This document shows positions 26,092 to 36,328 of a stretch of 64,000 bases of DNA, piece by piece. The stretch covers positions 7,998,001-8,062,000 of the forward strand of contig OZ176053.1 of the NCBI GenBank assembly GCA_964247055.1, in the 5' to 3' direction. This DNA is from Paragordius varius (lineage: Eukaryota; Nematomorpha). The notes under the pieces were generated by a model. That model ran no database searches, was not told the DNA's origin, and saw only the letters and a list, made by a program, of their open reading frames with translations. The first letter of the stretch is position 1. The number at the start of each line of letters is the position of its first letter. Position numbers and translations under genes: made by a program.

Positions 26092-26855
26092 AATTCATTT
26101 ATCTATATTTTTTTATCTGGTTATTTTTTTGTGTAGACACTGGGTTAGAAAAGGGAGGCCGAGATCGCGCGATGTAAATTATATATACAAATTTTGACAT
26201 CAAAAAACATTCTAGAAAAAATTAGGTTTCGCTTAAAAATTTAATTTATAGAAAAATTCTGACCTCATAGTTTTATATCCCGGAACGATTTAAAATTTAA
26301 ATTAAAAATACGCTTTTTTAGTTTTAACGCATTATAGTTCGTTCATCTAAGTAGTTTTTTGCAATAAATCATTAAAATTTGCTTTTAAAAAATTTAATTA
26401 TCTTATAAGATTTTACTATTAGCTCATATATAAAATATGCTTTCTTTAACTTTTTAGGCACATGAAACAAAAATATTTATTTTAAAAATGTAAGTAAACA
26501 TCTTCTTAAAATTTTTCACCGCCATCCTTTTTTTATTTTTTATAGATCACTACTAATTAAAATAATTATTGTTTAAAAATAAAAACAATTTAGTGTGAAA
26601 AGCTTACAAATTATAGGCCAGAATTTTTGATTTATCGATTTTATCTGCTCGTTTCGATCGTGTTTTTAAGCTAACTAAATTGGGGGCTCTAGAAGTCAAG
26701 AAACTGTTATACCTAATATAGGATAGAGGGTTTAACAATTCAATTTTTATCAAAACCATGGGTAGACTACCCGAAATGTCATCACTAAAATTAACGTAAA
26801 TTATGTTATGAATTTTTTGAAATCATATTGAAATTTAATAAAAACGTATATTCAT
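26092..26855. other. Upstream flank of PRKRIP1, no gene seen
   Basis: AT-rich, without recognisable exon or repeat end before the PRKRIP1 start codon at 26856. Confidence 0.45.
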
Positions 26856-27401
26856 ATGGAGCGAGTAAACCCCGTACTGGAGAAGCAAAAAAATGCCTTG
26901 GAAAAACTAATGGAAAAATTTGTAGTATTATATTTAATTATAGGATGTACCGGTTGAAATTCCTGAAATGTCTAAGGATAGTGAAGCTCCAAGACCACCA
27001 GAGTTTGTTAGAAATATAATGGGTAAGTTCTTTTTTTATAGCTAGGATCTAGCGCTGGTGCTGGAAGTGCCGAATTTCATATTTATCGGCGTTATAGAAA
27101 AAGGGATACTATTCGAAATGAGTTATGGCAATATCAGACAGAAAAAGTTAATTGTATAATATAATTTTAGGAACGAAAAGAAAAGGCTTTTAAAGATAAG
27201 ATAGAGAATTTTGAATCTGTCGAAAGATTAAAACGGGAAAAACGTCGTCGAAAACGAGAGAAAGATAAAGCCAGATTAAAAATGAAAAAACTGAAAAAAA
27301 GTCAAGCAAACGGTTCTAAAAAAGAATCTAGTGATTCCGAAAGCGAAGAACCAACAGAAAATATTGACATCAAAACTCCTTATGCTAAAAATAGTGAATA
27401 A
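26856..27401 (+). CDS. PRKRIP1: PRKR-interacting protein 1 homolog, four exons with 22-24 nt introns
   Basis: Exons 26856-26921, 26944-27022, 27046-27146 and 27171-27401 give 158 aa with phase kept at every join. The signature is PRPPEFVRNIMG joined across an intron to SSAGAGSAEFHIYRRYRKRD, nearly the same as the conserved core of human PRKRIP1. A charged coiled-coil segment (ERKEKAFKDKIENFESVERL and basic KREKRRRKREK) and an acidic Ser/Glu tail follow. The family is a nuclear double-stranded-RNA-binding protein first found as a PKR inhibitor and seen in late spliceosome complexes. Slightly shorter than the human protein (184 aa). The three introns are 22, 23 and 24 nt. The stop codon lies inside AATAAA and the gene ends 7 bp from the stop of the convergent xylulokinase. 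Confidence 0.93.
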
Positions 27402-27402
27402 A
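27397..27402 (+). promoter_or_regulatory. AATAAA overlapping the PRKRIP1 stop codon
   Basis: The stop TAA at 27399-27401 forms the centre of AATAAA at 27397-27402. If used, the 3' UTR would be very short and would run into the convergent gene. Confidence 0.5.
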
Positions 27403-27407
27403 TTATA

Positions 27408-27413
27408 TTTATT
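27408..27413 (-). promoter_or_regulatory. AATAAA overlapping the xylulokinase stop codon
   Basis: On the minus strand the stop (27411-27409) is also embedded in AATAAA, mirroring the PRKRIP1 arrangement a few bases away. Confidence 0.5.
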
Positions 27414-29463
27414 TGTTAATGGTCTTTAAAATATTTATTTCTAAATCGTTGTATATTAAGCTTATATTATCATAATAATCAACAAATTCTTTTTCAGGCT
27501 TTGCTATCAATGACAATGGCGGTAAGTGTTTGGTCATATCTTGAAATAATTTTAAATACGGCACCCTGCATATATCTTTGATTTCGTGTTCAGTTATATA
27601 TTTTTGGATTTCGTCTCCCAGCTTAGCCATATAAGCTGCTCCCAACGCTGCTGATTCGCTCATTATTTTTTCGTCTAAAGTTGTAAAGTATATAATATTG
27701 TTTAAAGATTTGGTTTAATTTTGATTAAAAGTTAATCTATTATATCGCTATAATTTTGAAGATATTTATCCTTAATAATAAACATTAATTCTAAAATATT
27801 TATTGTCAAGTAACGCAATAAGATTTGTCCATTTAAATATATGCATACCTCCCAAGTTGAGAGCATATACTGGGAATCCGAAGATGTTGGCGACAATCTG
27901 TGAAATATTCTTATTGGAAGAAGCCCCACCAGTAAGTATGACCCTGGTATAACGTCTTCTAAAGCTACTATAATTCTGACAATCTACTTTATAAAATATA
28001 ATACACCTACCATTTTCTTTGTTGCATTTACTGCAAATAAAGTCTAAATGATTTTTCATAGCATAAAATCGGCTTTCAAGTAAAGCGCGACATTCAGAAT
28101 CAAAATGATTTGGGAATGGACCTGAGTTTCCAAATAAAAATTTTATGCTTTTTTCTTGTTTCGAATTTGGAGATACTCTTATCTCATTATTTTGATGGTA
28201 TCGATAAATGAGCGGAAAATGTTTATCTGTAATATGAGGAGTTATTTCTGGGTAAACATAATAAAATCCAAGGTGTCCATTATTTCCAGGTGCGGAATTG
28301 AGAGCATTATTTAAAACCTTTAAAACATGAGTTTTGGAATTTGGTTGGTTCATATATTCTAAGTTTTCCATAATAACTTTTTCTCTGGCCAAAGAACCAT
28401 TTTTATAAACCAATATAAGCATATAATCTTGAAAAGGGGACAATGGATTTACAAAAATATGAGCAGAATTACCTCCCTGAGTCTTGTCAGTCAAATCAGA
28501 AGATTGTAAAAAATGTTTTGTTAAAAATTCATCACTCCAACAAAATAATGTGTCACTTGTTCCTAGTCTAATGACCAAGTCGGTTGGTTGTGTGTGACAG
28601 CCTATAAAGGATGCTATATTATCACCGGTAAATGCATATATGTTGCATTCAGGATTAAAATTATATCTTTCAACGAAATAAGGTGATATAAAATCTAAAT
28701 GTATCATAGGAGGAACAAATATATTTTGGTTTAAGTTTCTTTCTTGCCCAACTTTATTTAAAGTTAATTTGTCGACAATTGTGGATACATTAATTTGATA
28801 CTCATAAAGAGAGGAATAAATTACATCGTCGTACTTTTTGGTAAAAATGTTCATTAAATTCATTCCAGAACCATCCGAATAATCAATTGGTGCATATTTT
28901 GGTAAAATAAAAAGTGATGCTAAAAAATTACTAATAAGGCTAATTTTTTCAGAGTTTTCAAATTTCGTGGGTTTATATTCATAAATTTTTAATATCTGTG
29001 GTAAAGTAAATCTTTCCTGTAAACTAGATCCTGTAGCACTTTTAATATAATAATCTGATTCAGATTTAAAATATTTTGATATACATTCTTGAATAAACAA
29101 ACATTCTTTTGTGGTACTTGAGTCCATCCATATGGGGGATTTTACAGTAAATGTGGCATCAGTAATTTTTTCCAATTGATATTCCCCAGTCAACCAATTT
29201 TTTTGCCAATATACGCTCCCATGTTGTTGAGCGCATCCACATATGGATATAATTTTAGTAGTATCAATTTCTTGACTAATTTTAGCCAATAAATCCTTAA
29301 ATGCGTTTATCCATATCATGGGATTGCATGTCACTTCGCCAACATTCTGGTTTAAAACAGATTTAGCGTCAATGCAGGTATCCAAAATTTTAACCAATAA
29401 TAAATTTTCATCAAGAATAATTGCTTTAAGTTTTTGTGTACTTAAATCCAAACCCAAATACAT
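27409..29463 (-). CDS. XYLB: Xylulokinase (FGGY carbohydrate kinase), two exons
   Basis: Exons 29463-27849 and 27674-27409, joined with kept phase (LNLG followed by DEKIMSESAALGAAY), give about 626 aa against 536 for human XYLB. FGGY landmarks: the N-terminal phosphate-binding MYLGLDLSTQKLKAIILDE; CAQQHGSVYW; TGDNIASFIGCH with the catalytic-base Asp; LVIRLGTSDTLF; and ILTGGASSNKNISQIVANIF, which contacts the adenosine. The protein phosphorylates D-xylulose to xylulose 5-phosphate in the cytosol. Extra length lies partly in a divergent stretch near residues 470-515 (SKCNKENGR to RRRYTR). It starts 31 bp from the divergent TANGO6-like gene and ends 7 bp from PRKRIP1. Choice of xylulokinase over another FGGY kinase rests on recalled similarity. 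Confidence 0.88.
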
Positions 29464-29494
29464 GTGTTCAATAACAATTTGAAGTTAATTACAC
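29464..29494. promoter_or_regulatory. 31-bp shared intergenic space between divergent start codons
   Basis: XYLB (-) starts at 29463 and the TANGO6-like gene (+) at 29495. Any basal promoters must overlap this space or reach into the opposing coding region. No TATA box is evident. Confidence 0.6.
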
Positions 29495-32400
29495 ATGGAA
29501 CATTTGCTAAAAATTGTGTGCGACATACCCGTCAAAAAAACGCTTGAACAATCGGTTTTGGAAAGTAATTTAGGTAAAATCAGTATTTTATTGACAAAAA
29601 ACGATACTTTGTATGCGGAATACAAAAAAATTTGCAATAAATATGATAATATTTACGTACGTTATGCACATACAATTATCATTCTCTTGAAACATTTAAG
29701 TTTAGAAGAATATTATGTATCCAACTTTAATTTGGAATATTTATTCACCAAAACTTTTAATTTACTGCAAACTATTCCATTCTCTTATATCGCAGCAGAT
29801 AAAAAAATATCCAAACAATACTTAACCTGTGATATTACCTGTAATTATATTTGTAGTACTGAAAATTTGTCTCATATTCTAGAAGAATTTCTAACGCTAA
29901 ATAATGTATATTATTCAAAGTTTTTTTATTTACCAGTGTGTTTGACACTTGTTAATGCGTGTCTTTATACCCAAAACGATCAAATTATTTCAAGCTTAAA
30001 ATCATTTTTGGATTCTCATTTATTCTTACAAAGTTTGATGATTATAAGGAAAGTGGCAGTTGATAAAAAGGATAATAAGCTTAAAACCCAATGTAGCTTA
30101 AATATATCACTATACTTATATGAAAATGATACGGGATTACTTTCTTTATATACATTATTGCAGGCAAATAAATCTGTATCCCTAAGTCAAATCCTTGATG
30201 CTTACAGTAAAATGGTCCTTAATCCTTGTTTAATCGATTCTCCTATAAGCAAGGATATTTATATCCTACGGATTTTATTACACATATCAAAGTTAATTAA
30301 AAAACACGACTTTCCGGACAGTGACACTTTTTGTATACTTCTCCGGTTGTTGTATGACATCTCTATTAACACTACCTACAAAAGTGTATTTAATAAATGG
30401 CAAGTTTCTTTCCTTGAAAATTTGTCCTCACAAAACGTTGAGGCCCTTAATGATACAATTGGTAATAATACTGAAATGATTGATACATTAACACCGAAAC
30501 CCTACACCTTCAAACTTTTACGCCTTTTTGAAAGTGTCATTGAGGCAGATACCCCCTTGGCCAAAGAAGTATTACGAACGGTTAAATTTGACTTCCTTTC
30601 ACCTATAAGTTTTCGCTTGTTGGAGGAATACTTGTGTACAAACAAAAGTTTGTCTGGCATGGAACTTACCATTGTAAAATTCATTGTGAACCATTGTGAT
30701 GTCGATTTGCAAACCCAATTTAAATCATTTTATCTTTCACTTCCCATCGGGTTTAACATGTTGGAAGGTATGGATGAATGGGAGTTTGCAGACCCCCCGT
30801 CCATCTCAATACTCTTGCTTAAATTCGATGTAATTTTAAAAGTCTTTTTTGGGAAAAACATTAATTCAGCCATCCCTACATTGTTTACCTGCATTTCTAT
30901 GTGCCTAAATACCGACGATGCTAACGCCACTATGCCTCACAACGTTCCTTTGCTTATAACCTCGATGCAACTGTTACAAAAATTGTTGAACACCGAAATC
31001 AATATGCGTAAAAATATGAACATTCAAATTCTGGAGAATATTAGTACCATCTTTGACAACTACAACCCAAATAAATGTAAGGAGAAAGAATCCGCCGAGA
31101 CCGATAAAAATGCATATGTTGAGAATATAAATCAAAATGTAATGTCAACCTTGGTTCAATCAATCTCAGTACTTTTATCCAAACTCGACAGTCATGAGAG
31201 TCAGGAATGGTACATTAAACTTGTGCACATTATAGAATCGTTTGAAAAACGGTGTAATGATTCCGCTACACTCCTTTTGCCACAGTTGAAAAATCATCTA
31301 ATTTGTTTACGCATGCAATGTTTATCTATGTTACATGCACCTTCGAGTCTAAAGCAAAAAAATAATGTAGATACCCCATCTGTACCCGATAGTTTCCATA
31401 TCTCTGCCAGCGATCTTGAAAATCAAGATAAAAAGGGCCAGACCAAAGAAAAAGAACCCGCGCCCCTAAATAATGATCAAGAAAAAGTCAATCTAAGTGA
31501 TATAATTGATCCAAATCAAAGCATGCTCCAACTTAAATGGAGAGGCATATGGGCAGGATTAGCATCCGAATTAGCTCCAGTCAAAGGTGGATGTATTATA
31601 GAGCTTACGCGAATGCTAAAAGATCCGTATTGTCTCAAAGCATTCAAGGGTTGTCTTAAATACGAAATGGATCATGCTATCTTGAATGTCTTGCTTGATT
31701 CCCTAAGGCATGAAGATAGCTACGTTTACACGGCAGCTATTAATTGCACTCTACAATTCTATTACGCTATTAATGACGAGAGTGGAGAGATGAATAAAGA
31801 ATCAACCTCTATCACAACTTTGACAACAAAGGAATCTGTATTGAAAGAAATCTTGAAATTATATGTCCTTTATAGTGATAACTATGGTAGCGAAGCTTCT
31901 ACATCCCTTCAAAAAGATGCACCCATAGTAATCGATGAAAGCCAATTGCGCTCTGTTGTGAATACTGGTGAAATTATCGTATCCATTCTTCGAGGTCAAA
32001 TTTTAAAACATTTGTCTCGGAAACAATTTGTTGACATTTATCGGGCCATAAAATGTTTGATTATAGACGTGGCTGGTGTCTTGACAAAAATTGATGATGA
32101 ACACTATGATATGGTCTCACATAACCATCTGCTGTTGATTTTTAATAGCGCATTGTCCAACTTGTCAGAATTTATATACAATCTGCCAGTTGATTCTGAT
32201 CTTTGGGGAAGTTCGGAATTAACCATTGAACCCGTTTTATCGACCATAATAACACAACATTTTGAATGTTATAGCAAACAATTGCAGGGCGAATGTGATA
32301 AGTCAGCCTGTAGTAATGGTGGCTTTAACAATGGTAAAACAACCAAAACAGTTACGGAAACTATTAGGTTTGCCCTACATAATGTATTGGTTACATTGCT

Positions 32401-32605
32401 TGGTAATATCTTAACTAAATACCGTTTATTACGTCAAATCACATCCACTAATATTACGAGCGCAACCCTTTTTGTCGATATTCGGGATGATGAATTAATG
32501 AAAACTCTCCATAATTGTCTCACCATGGCTGCTTCTAACATAGATCTGAATGAAGATATTAAATTACATATTTTGCAGATTTTGAGATCCATTGATGAGC
32601 CATAA
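29495..32605 (+). CDS. TANGO6: TANGO6/RTP1-like HEAT-repeat protein, single exon
   Basis: An uninterrupted 1036-codon frame. The C-terminal third holds GIWAGLASELAPVKGGCIIE, ELTRMLKD and, near residue 739, LRHEDSYVYTAAIN, which resembles the RTP1/TANGO6 C-terminal domain (a hallmark D-S-Y-V-Y/I-Y-x-A-A-I segment). The rest is alpha-helical and leucine-rich, as expected for HEAT/ARM repeats. The family acts in Golgi organisation and secretion in insects and in nuclear import of RNA polymerase II in yeast (Rtp1). Length is close to human TANGO6 (1094 aa). The N-terminal half is highly diverged. It lacks visible introns, unlike its neighbours. Alternative: another HEAT-repeat protein, less likely given the motif. 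Confidence 0.75.
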   Translation: MEHLLKIVCDIPVKKTLEQSVLESNLGKISILLTKNDTLYAEYKKICNKYDNIYVRYAHTIIILLKHLSLEEYYVSNFNLEYLFTKTFNLLQTIPFSYIAADKKISKQYLTCDITCNYICSTENLSHILEEFLTLNNVYYSKFFYLPVCLTLVNACLYTQNDQIISSLKSFLDSHLFLQSLMIIRKVAVDKKDNKLKTQCSLNISLYLYENDTGLLSLYTLLQANKSVSLSQILDAYSKMVLNPCLIDSPISKDIYILRILLHISKLIKKHDFPDSDTFCILLRLLYDISINTTYKSVFNKWQVSFLENLSSQNVEALNDTIGNNTEMIDTLTPKPYTFKLLRLFESVIEADTPLAKEVLRTVKFDFLSPISFRLLEEYLCTNKSLSGMELTIVKFIVNHCDVDLQTQFKSFYLSLPIGFNMLEGMDEWEFADPPSISILLLKFDVILKVFFGKNINSAIPTLFTCISMCLNTDDANATMPHNVPLLITSMQLLQKLLNTEINMRKNMNIQILENISTIFDNYNPNKCKEKESAETDKNAYVENINQNVMSTLVQSISVLLSKLDSHESQEWYIKLVHIIESFEKRCNDSATLLLPQLKNHLICLRMQCLSMLHAPSSLKQKNNVDTPSVPDSFHISASDLENQDKKGQTKEKEPAPLNNDQEKVNLSDIIDPNQSMLQLKWRGIWAGLASELAPVKGGCIIELTRMLKDPYCLKAFKGCLKYEMDHAILNVLLDSLRHEDSYVYTAAINCTLQFYYAINDESGEMNKESTSITTLTTKESVLKEILKLYVLYSDNYGSEASTSLQKDAPIVIDESQLRSVVNTGEIIVSILRGQILKHLSRKQFVDIYRAIKCLIIDVAGVLTKIDDEHYDMVSHNHLLLIFNSALSNLSEFIYNLPVDSDLWGSSELTIEPVLSTIITQHFECYSKQLQGECDKSACSNGGFNNGKTTKTVTETIRFALHNVLVTLLGNILTKYRLLRQITSTNITSATLFVDIRDDELMKTLHNCLTMAASNIDLNEDIKLHILQILRSIDEP

Positions 32606-33448
32606 AACATTTACATTTTGACGTCTACATCATGCCTATTAAGATACGTTATAGTTTTAAATATATTGTTAGATATCTACTGTATACACACCACTTTGAT
32701 ACGAAGCACTTTTCAATAAATTTGTATTTTACTCGTTTACATATGTATGGTGTTTTAATTAGTTAAATGATAATTTTAATATGTTTTAGAATCTTTTAGT
32801 TATAATAGTATCTAATCTCAGTTTTATTTAACCAGAATAATTTTACCCGTAATAACCGTATGCACTATTTCTATCCAATCCCCTTCAAAATTTGAATAAT
32901 CGGCCACTTCTTTCAAACCATTTTAAACAATTATTGGTTATAATGAATAGTAATAAGTAAATGGGACGTTTAATTTTTCATTGATCAATTATCTTGTAAA
33001 TTTGTTATTCTATTTTATACATTCGATAATTATTCTTAACTGCTTCAGTCGTAAGTCATCTCTGACCCTTCCATGCCTTAAATAAGTATTTCCTCTTAGC
33101 TTTTATTACATGGGTTGTTACATATATATATAAAATAATGAAAAAGGTTTATTTGTTAAAATATTACCCTAAGATAGAGAAATTTCGAATTTTTCTTTAA
33201 ACTCTGGGAAAAATCCATTTTATATTATTGCTGTAATTAAGACTACATAAGCTAAGTGTAAATTCCAAATTCTATCAAAAATATAAAGTTCACTCATAAA
33301 ATAAAAAATTTAATGAGTATACAATCGATTCCAATGTAGGGATTCAGCTATGAAATTTACGTTTTTACATTTATATGATTAAGGATAATTAAAATATTAC
33401 AATAAACAATTGGATATTTTGATTGTTAACTTATATTAAACATCCATT
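32606..33448. other. TANGO6 3' flank and BTB gene upstream region
   Basis: AT-rich; contains the AATAAA at 32715-32720 and nothing else recognised. Confidence 0.5.
32715..32720 (+). promoter_or_regulatory. Polyadenylation signal for the TANGO6-like gene
   Basis: AATAAA 110 nt beyond the stop codon, followed by a T-rich stretch. Confidence 0.5.
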
Positions 33449-35116
33449 ATGGCAACGCCGTTTATATGTGCACGCAAAAATAAATTTTTGTCCACAAATT
33501 TCATTGGTTTACAATTAAAAGAAGTTCGAAAAAGATCCCTTGTCAATTTTTGGAATTTACCAGAAGATCTAACGCCCGACATTATAATACATATTGATTG
33601 CATGCATAGATATAAGGCCCACAAATTCATTCTTGTGACACAAAGCAATTATTTCAGGCATAAAAAACTTATATATTCGATTTTTTGTCAAATTATTTTT
33701 TTAGGCTGGTACAATGTAACACCACACGCGCCTAAATTTTTTATCTAAGTGTATCGAGAACTCAATGCCACTGACAATATTAAAAAGATCATTGACAAAA
33801 TTGGTGGTTTCAGTACATTTAAGATATTCTATAAAAAATTTTAAACTAAGGTAATATAAGCGTTGTAATCTTTCAGAAATTTTGTTAATAAACCGATTTT
33901 AATCTTTAACGTCAATAAAACCGGTTCAAAAACTTTGATTTCAACCAGCCGATTAATGGATAGAAAGAATGTAACTTTTTTGAAAGCGGGGAGAGGCGCA
34001 AAATATATGTTAAAATAGATAAGCGAAAATAGGACACCATAACTTACGTACTATACTTTTCCATCATAATCTTAAAAGAATTAAATATTATTGATACATT
34101 TTTCGGGGAAAATGGTTCTGATTAATATTTTATTTTTTTTATTACTAATAACTGAATTATTTGCATACTATTATGGCCGAATAAACATATGAATCTCAAA
34201 TTATTGTGTGTATTCTTTCTCATAAAATCAGAAGAAATATACGGAAATAGCATAACAAATAAGTGTTCTATAATTAAAATTAATAAAAATTTTGATTTCA
34301 TAAATCATTTTTAAAACCGTTTGTGGTTTTAAACGGTCAAATAAACTAATGATTCTGGTTTCAATCCCTGCTTTTCATGAAAAAATTATTATAACAGGCA
34401 GATATTCTCACCTGTTCCGGACGAACTTCTACTTTTACCACCAGATTTGGCTGAATCATATTGGAGACCTCAACAGCCATCAGATTTACAAGAAATTATT
34501 TTACCTCAACACATTAGTTATTGTCCGGATGCTTTCATTCAGATACTTGAATACATGTATACCATGGCTATTAATGTGGAAAAAGACCATGCTCTAGATA
34601 TATGGGTCTTGTCACAAGTACTTGATATACCCATTCTCAAAAGGGAATGTGAAAAGGCGTATGGAAGCATAGACATTAATTACAAAGGAGCCATTTTTGT
34701 GGCAAAGTGTATTGAAAGTTACATGTCACAAAATCAAATTCAAGAGGAGGAAAATTTGAAACGGCTAAGTAAAAGCGTTCGCGTTTCAACTATGCCTTCA
34801 GGAAGAACCACGCGTTTAAGTAATATTCATATGTTTATGTATATAATTACACCCCAAAATCATTCTTGAATAATTCAAATTTTCGGGCGAATATAACTCA
34901 TCATTAATATGAAGGTTATCGCATAGTTTATTTTCAGCATGTTAATTTTAAACGAAATTTCATAAAAATATAGATAATTTTTAATAGTCAAAACCAGATA
35001 ATTTATTTTAGGGTGAATTGGAGTTGTTCATGATTTGAATTGTTCTTGGGTAACTTTGTATTGTTCGAGGGTGAATTTGAATTGTTTATGGATCAATTTA
35101 AGGCGTAAATGGTATT

Positions 35117-35150
<34 letters not shown>

Positions 35151-35438
35151 TTCCGATTCTCAATTTTTTTATAATTTTGCCGAATCAAAAAGATAAATCA
35201 TTTATTAAATGATCCCAACAGATATTTAATTAAGTAGTAATACTACTTTAAAGATATAGCTATTATTTTAGTAAATTTTTCGGGATAAAATAAATATACA
35301 AATGATATAAAATTGGACAGATTTAATCAAAAATTTGTTAAACAAAACATTTTAGATAGAATAACTATTGCTCCGATTCCTGAAACGCTCGAGCCAACTG
35401 AAACCGATAAAGCACCAAGGATTAAGAGTACAGGATAG
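33449..35438 (+). CDS. BTB/POZ domain protein, three exons
   Basis: Exons 33449-33657, 34398-34819 and 35356-35438, in phase throughout, give 237 aa. BTB landmarks: DIIIHIDCMHRYKAHKFILV, then the exon junction restoring SNYFRQIFSP, then IILPQHISYCPDAFIQILEY with MYT, and HALDIWVLSQVLDIPILKRE, which continues to the usual C residue after the BTB. An acidic linker and a short basic, Ser/Thr/Pro-rich tail follow (ending PRIKSTG). No Kelch, MATH or zinc-finger domain is present, so it could be a small BTB adaptor for a Cul3 ligase or another oligomerising protein; the subfamily is not recognised. The first intron starts GC rather than GT in this reading. Intron 2 carries repeat blocks at 34995-35112 and an AT run. 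Confidence 0.75.
34995..35151. repeat. GGGTGAATTTGAATTG-type repeat blocks and AT run inside the BTB intron
   Basis: Several imperfect copies of a GGGTGAATTTGAATTGTTC-like unit, related to the element at 13490-13820, followed by an alternating TA run at about 35116-35151. Confidence 0.5.
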
Positions 35439-36328
35439 ATAATGATAAACAATTTATTATTTCTACATTTTGGATACATATAAATAGTCACAAAATTTCA
35501 ATAATTACATCATCATATGAAATTCAAATATTATGTATGTACAGTTGACATCAAATCCAATAAAGTTTTACATTAATTAATTGTACAAAATAAATAACTT
35601 GTTTAATGGTTTAAATTAAATGCATTCCAATGAAATCTAAAATAATTGACTAAATTTTGCGGTAAATGCGCAATAATATGAGATTTTTTAATTCTACATA
35701 TTTAAATTTTATTTAGACTAAAAAATTAAATTATAAAGACAAAACGTAAAAACTAAAACTATTTTATTAACACAACCATTTAAACATTTTCTTTTTTTAT
35801 ATTTTTGGGGTTGCAAAAAAGGAAATAGAGATGTAAATAGTTACACTATTATATTAAAAATAAAAAGAAAATTCTAAATGGAAAAAAACTCAAGTTGAAA
35901 GTTGTGTCTTTTTCAAAAAATATTGTTTTTAGTTTGTACGTTTTGTCTGGATAATTTTAATTTTGAATGCATAGTGTTAGGACTTTGGTATGTTTATAAA
36001 AGGTCATTAACATGTGGATTCATAAAAAAATTAAGTTATGATGGGAATATATTCATATTAATAAACAAAAAAAAGTTTCATAAATTTATGGTTAGGTCGT
36101 AATGTCTGTGATTCAATTAGTTTTATATTCGCTTACAAATGCATTTTAAAAAATAATTTTGGCATTTAATTTGGGTCAATATATACAATAAAAATGTTGC
36201 GCAAAATTTAAAAAAACCCAACATTCATCCCACATTGATATATAGTAAAATGCGCATATTGATTGGAATAGAAAAAAATAAATTAGACACGTCTGTTCGA
36301 ATATTAAAATATATTAAAATCTATACAA
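35439..36328. other. Intergenic between BTB gene and secreted-protein gene
   Basis: AT-rich. The 66-codon plus-strand frame at 35902-36102 shows no family resemblance and no exon context. Nothing else is seen. Confidence 0.45.
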
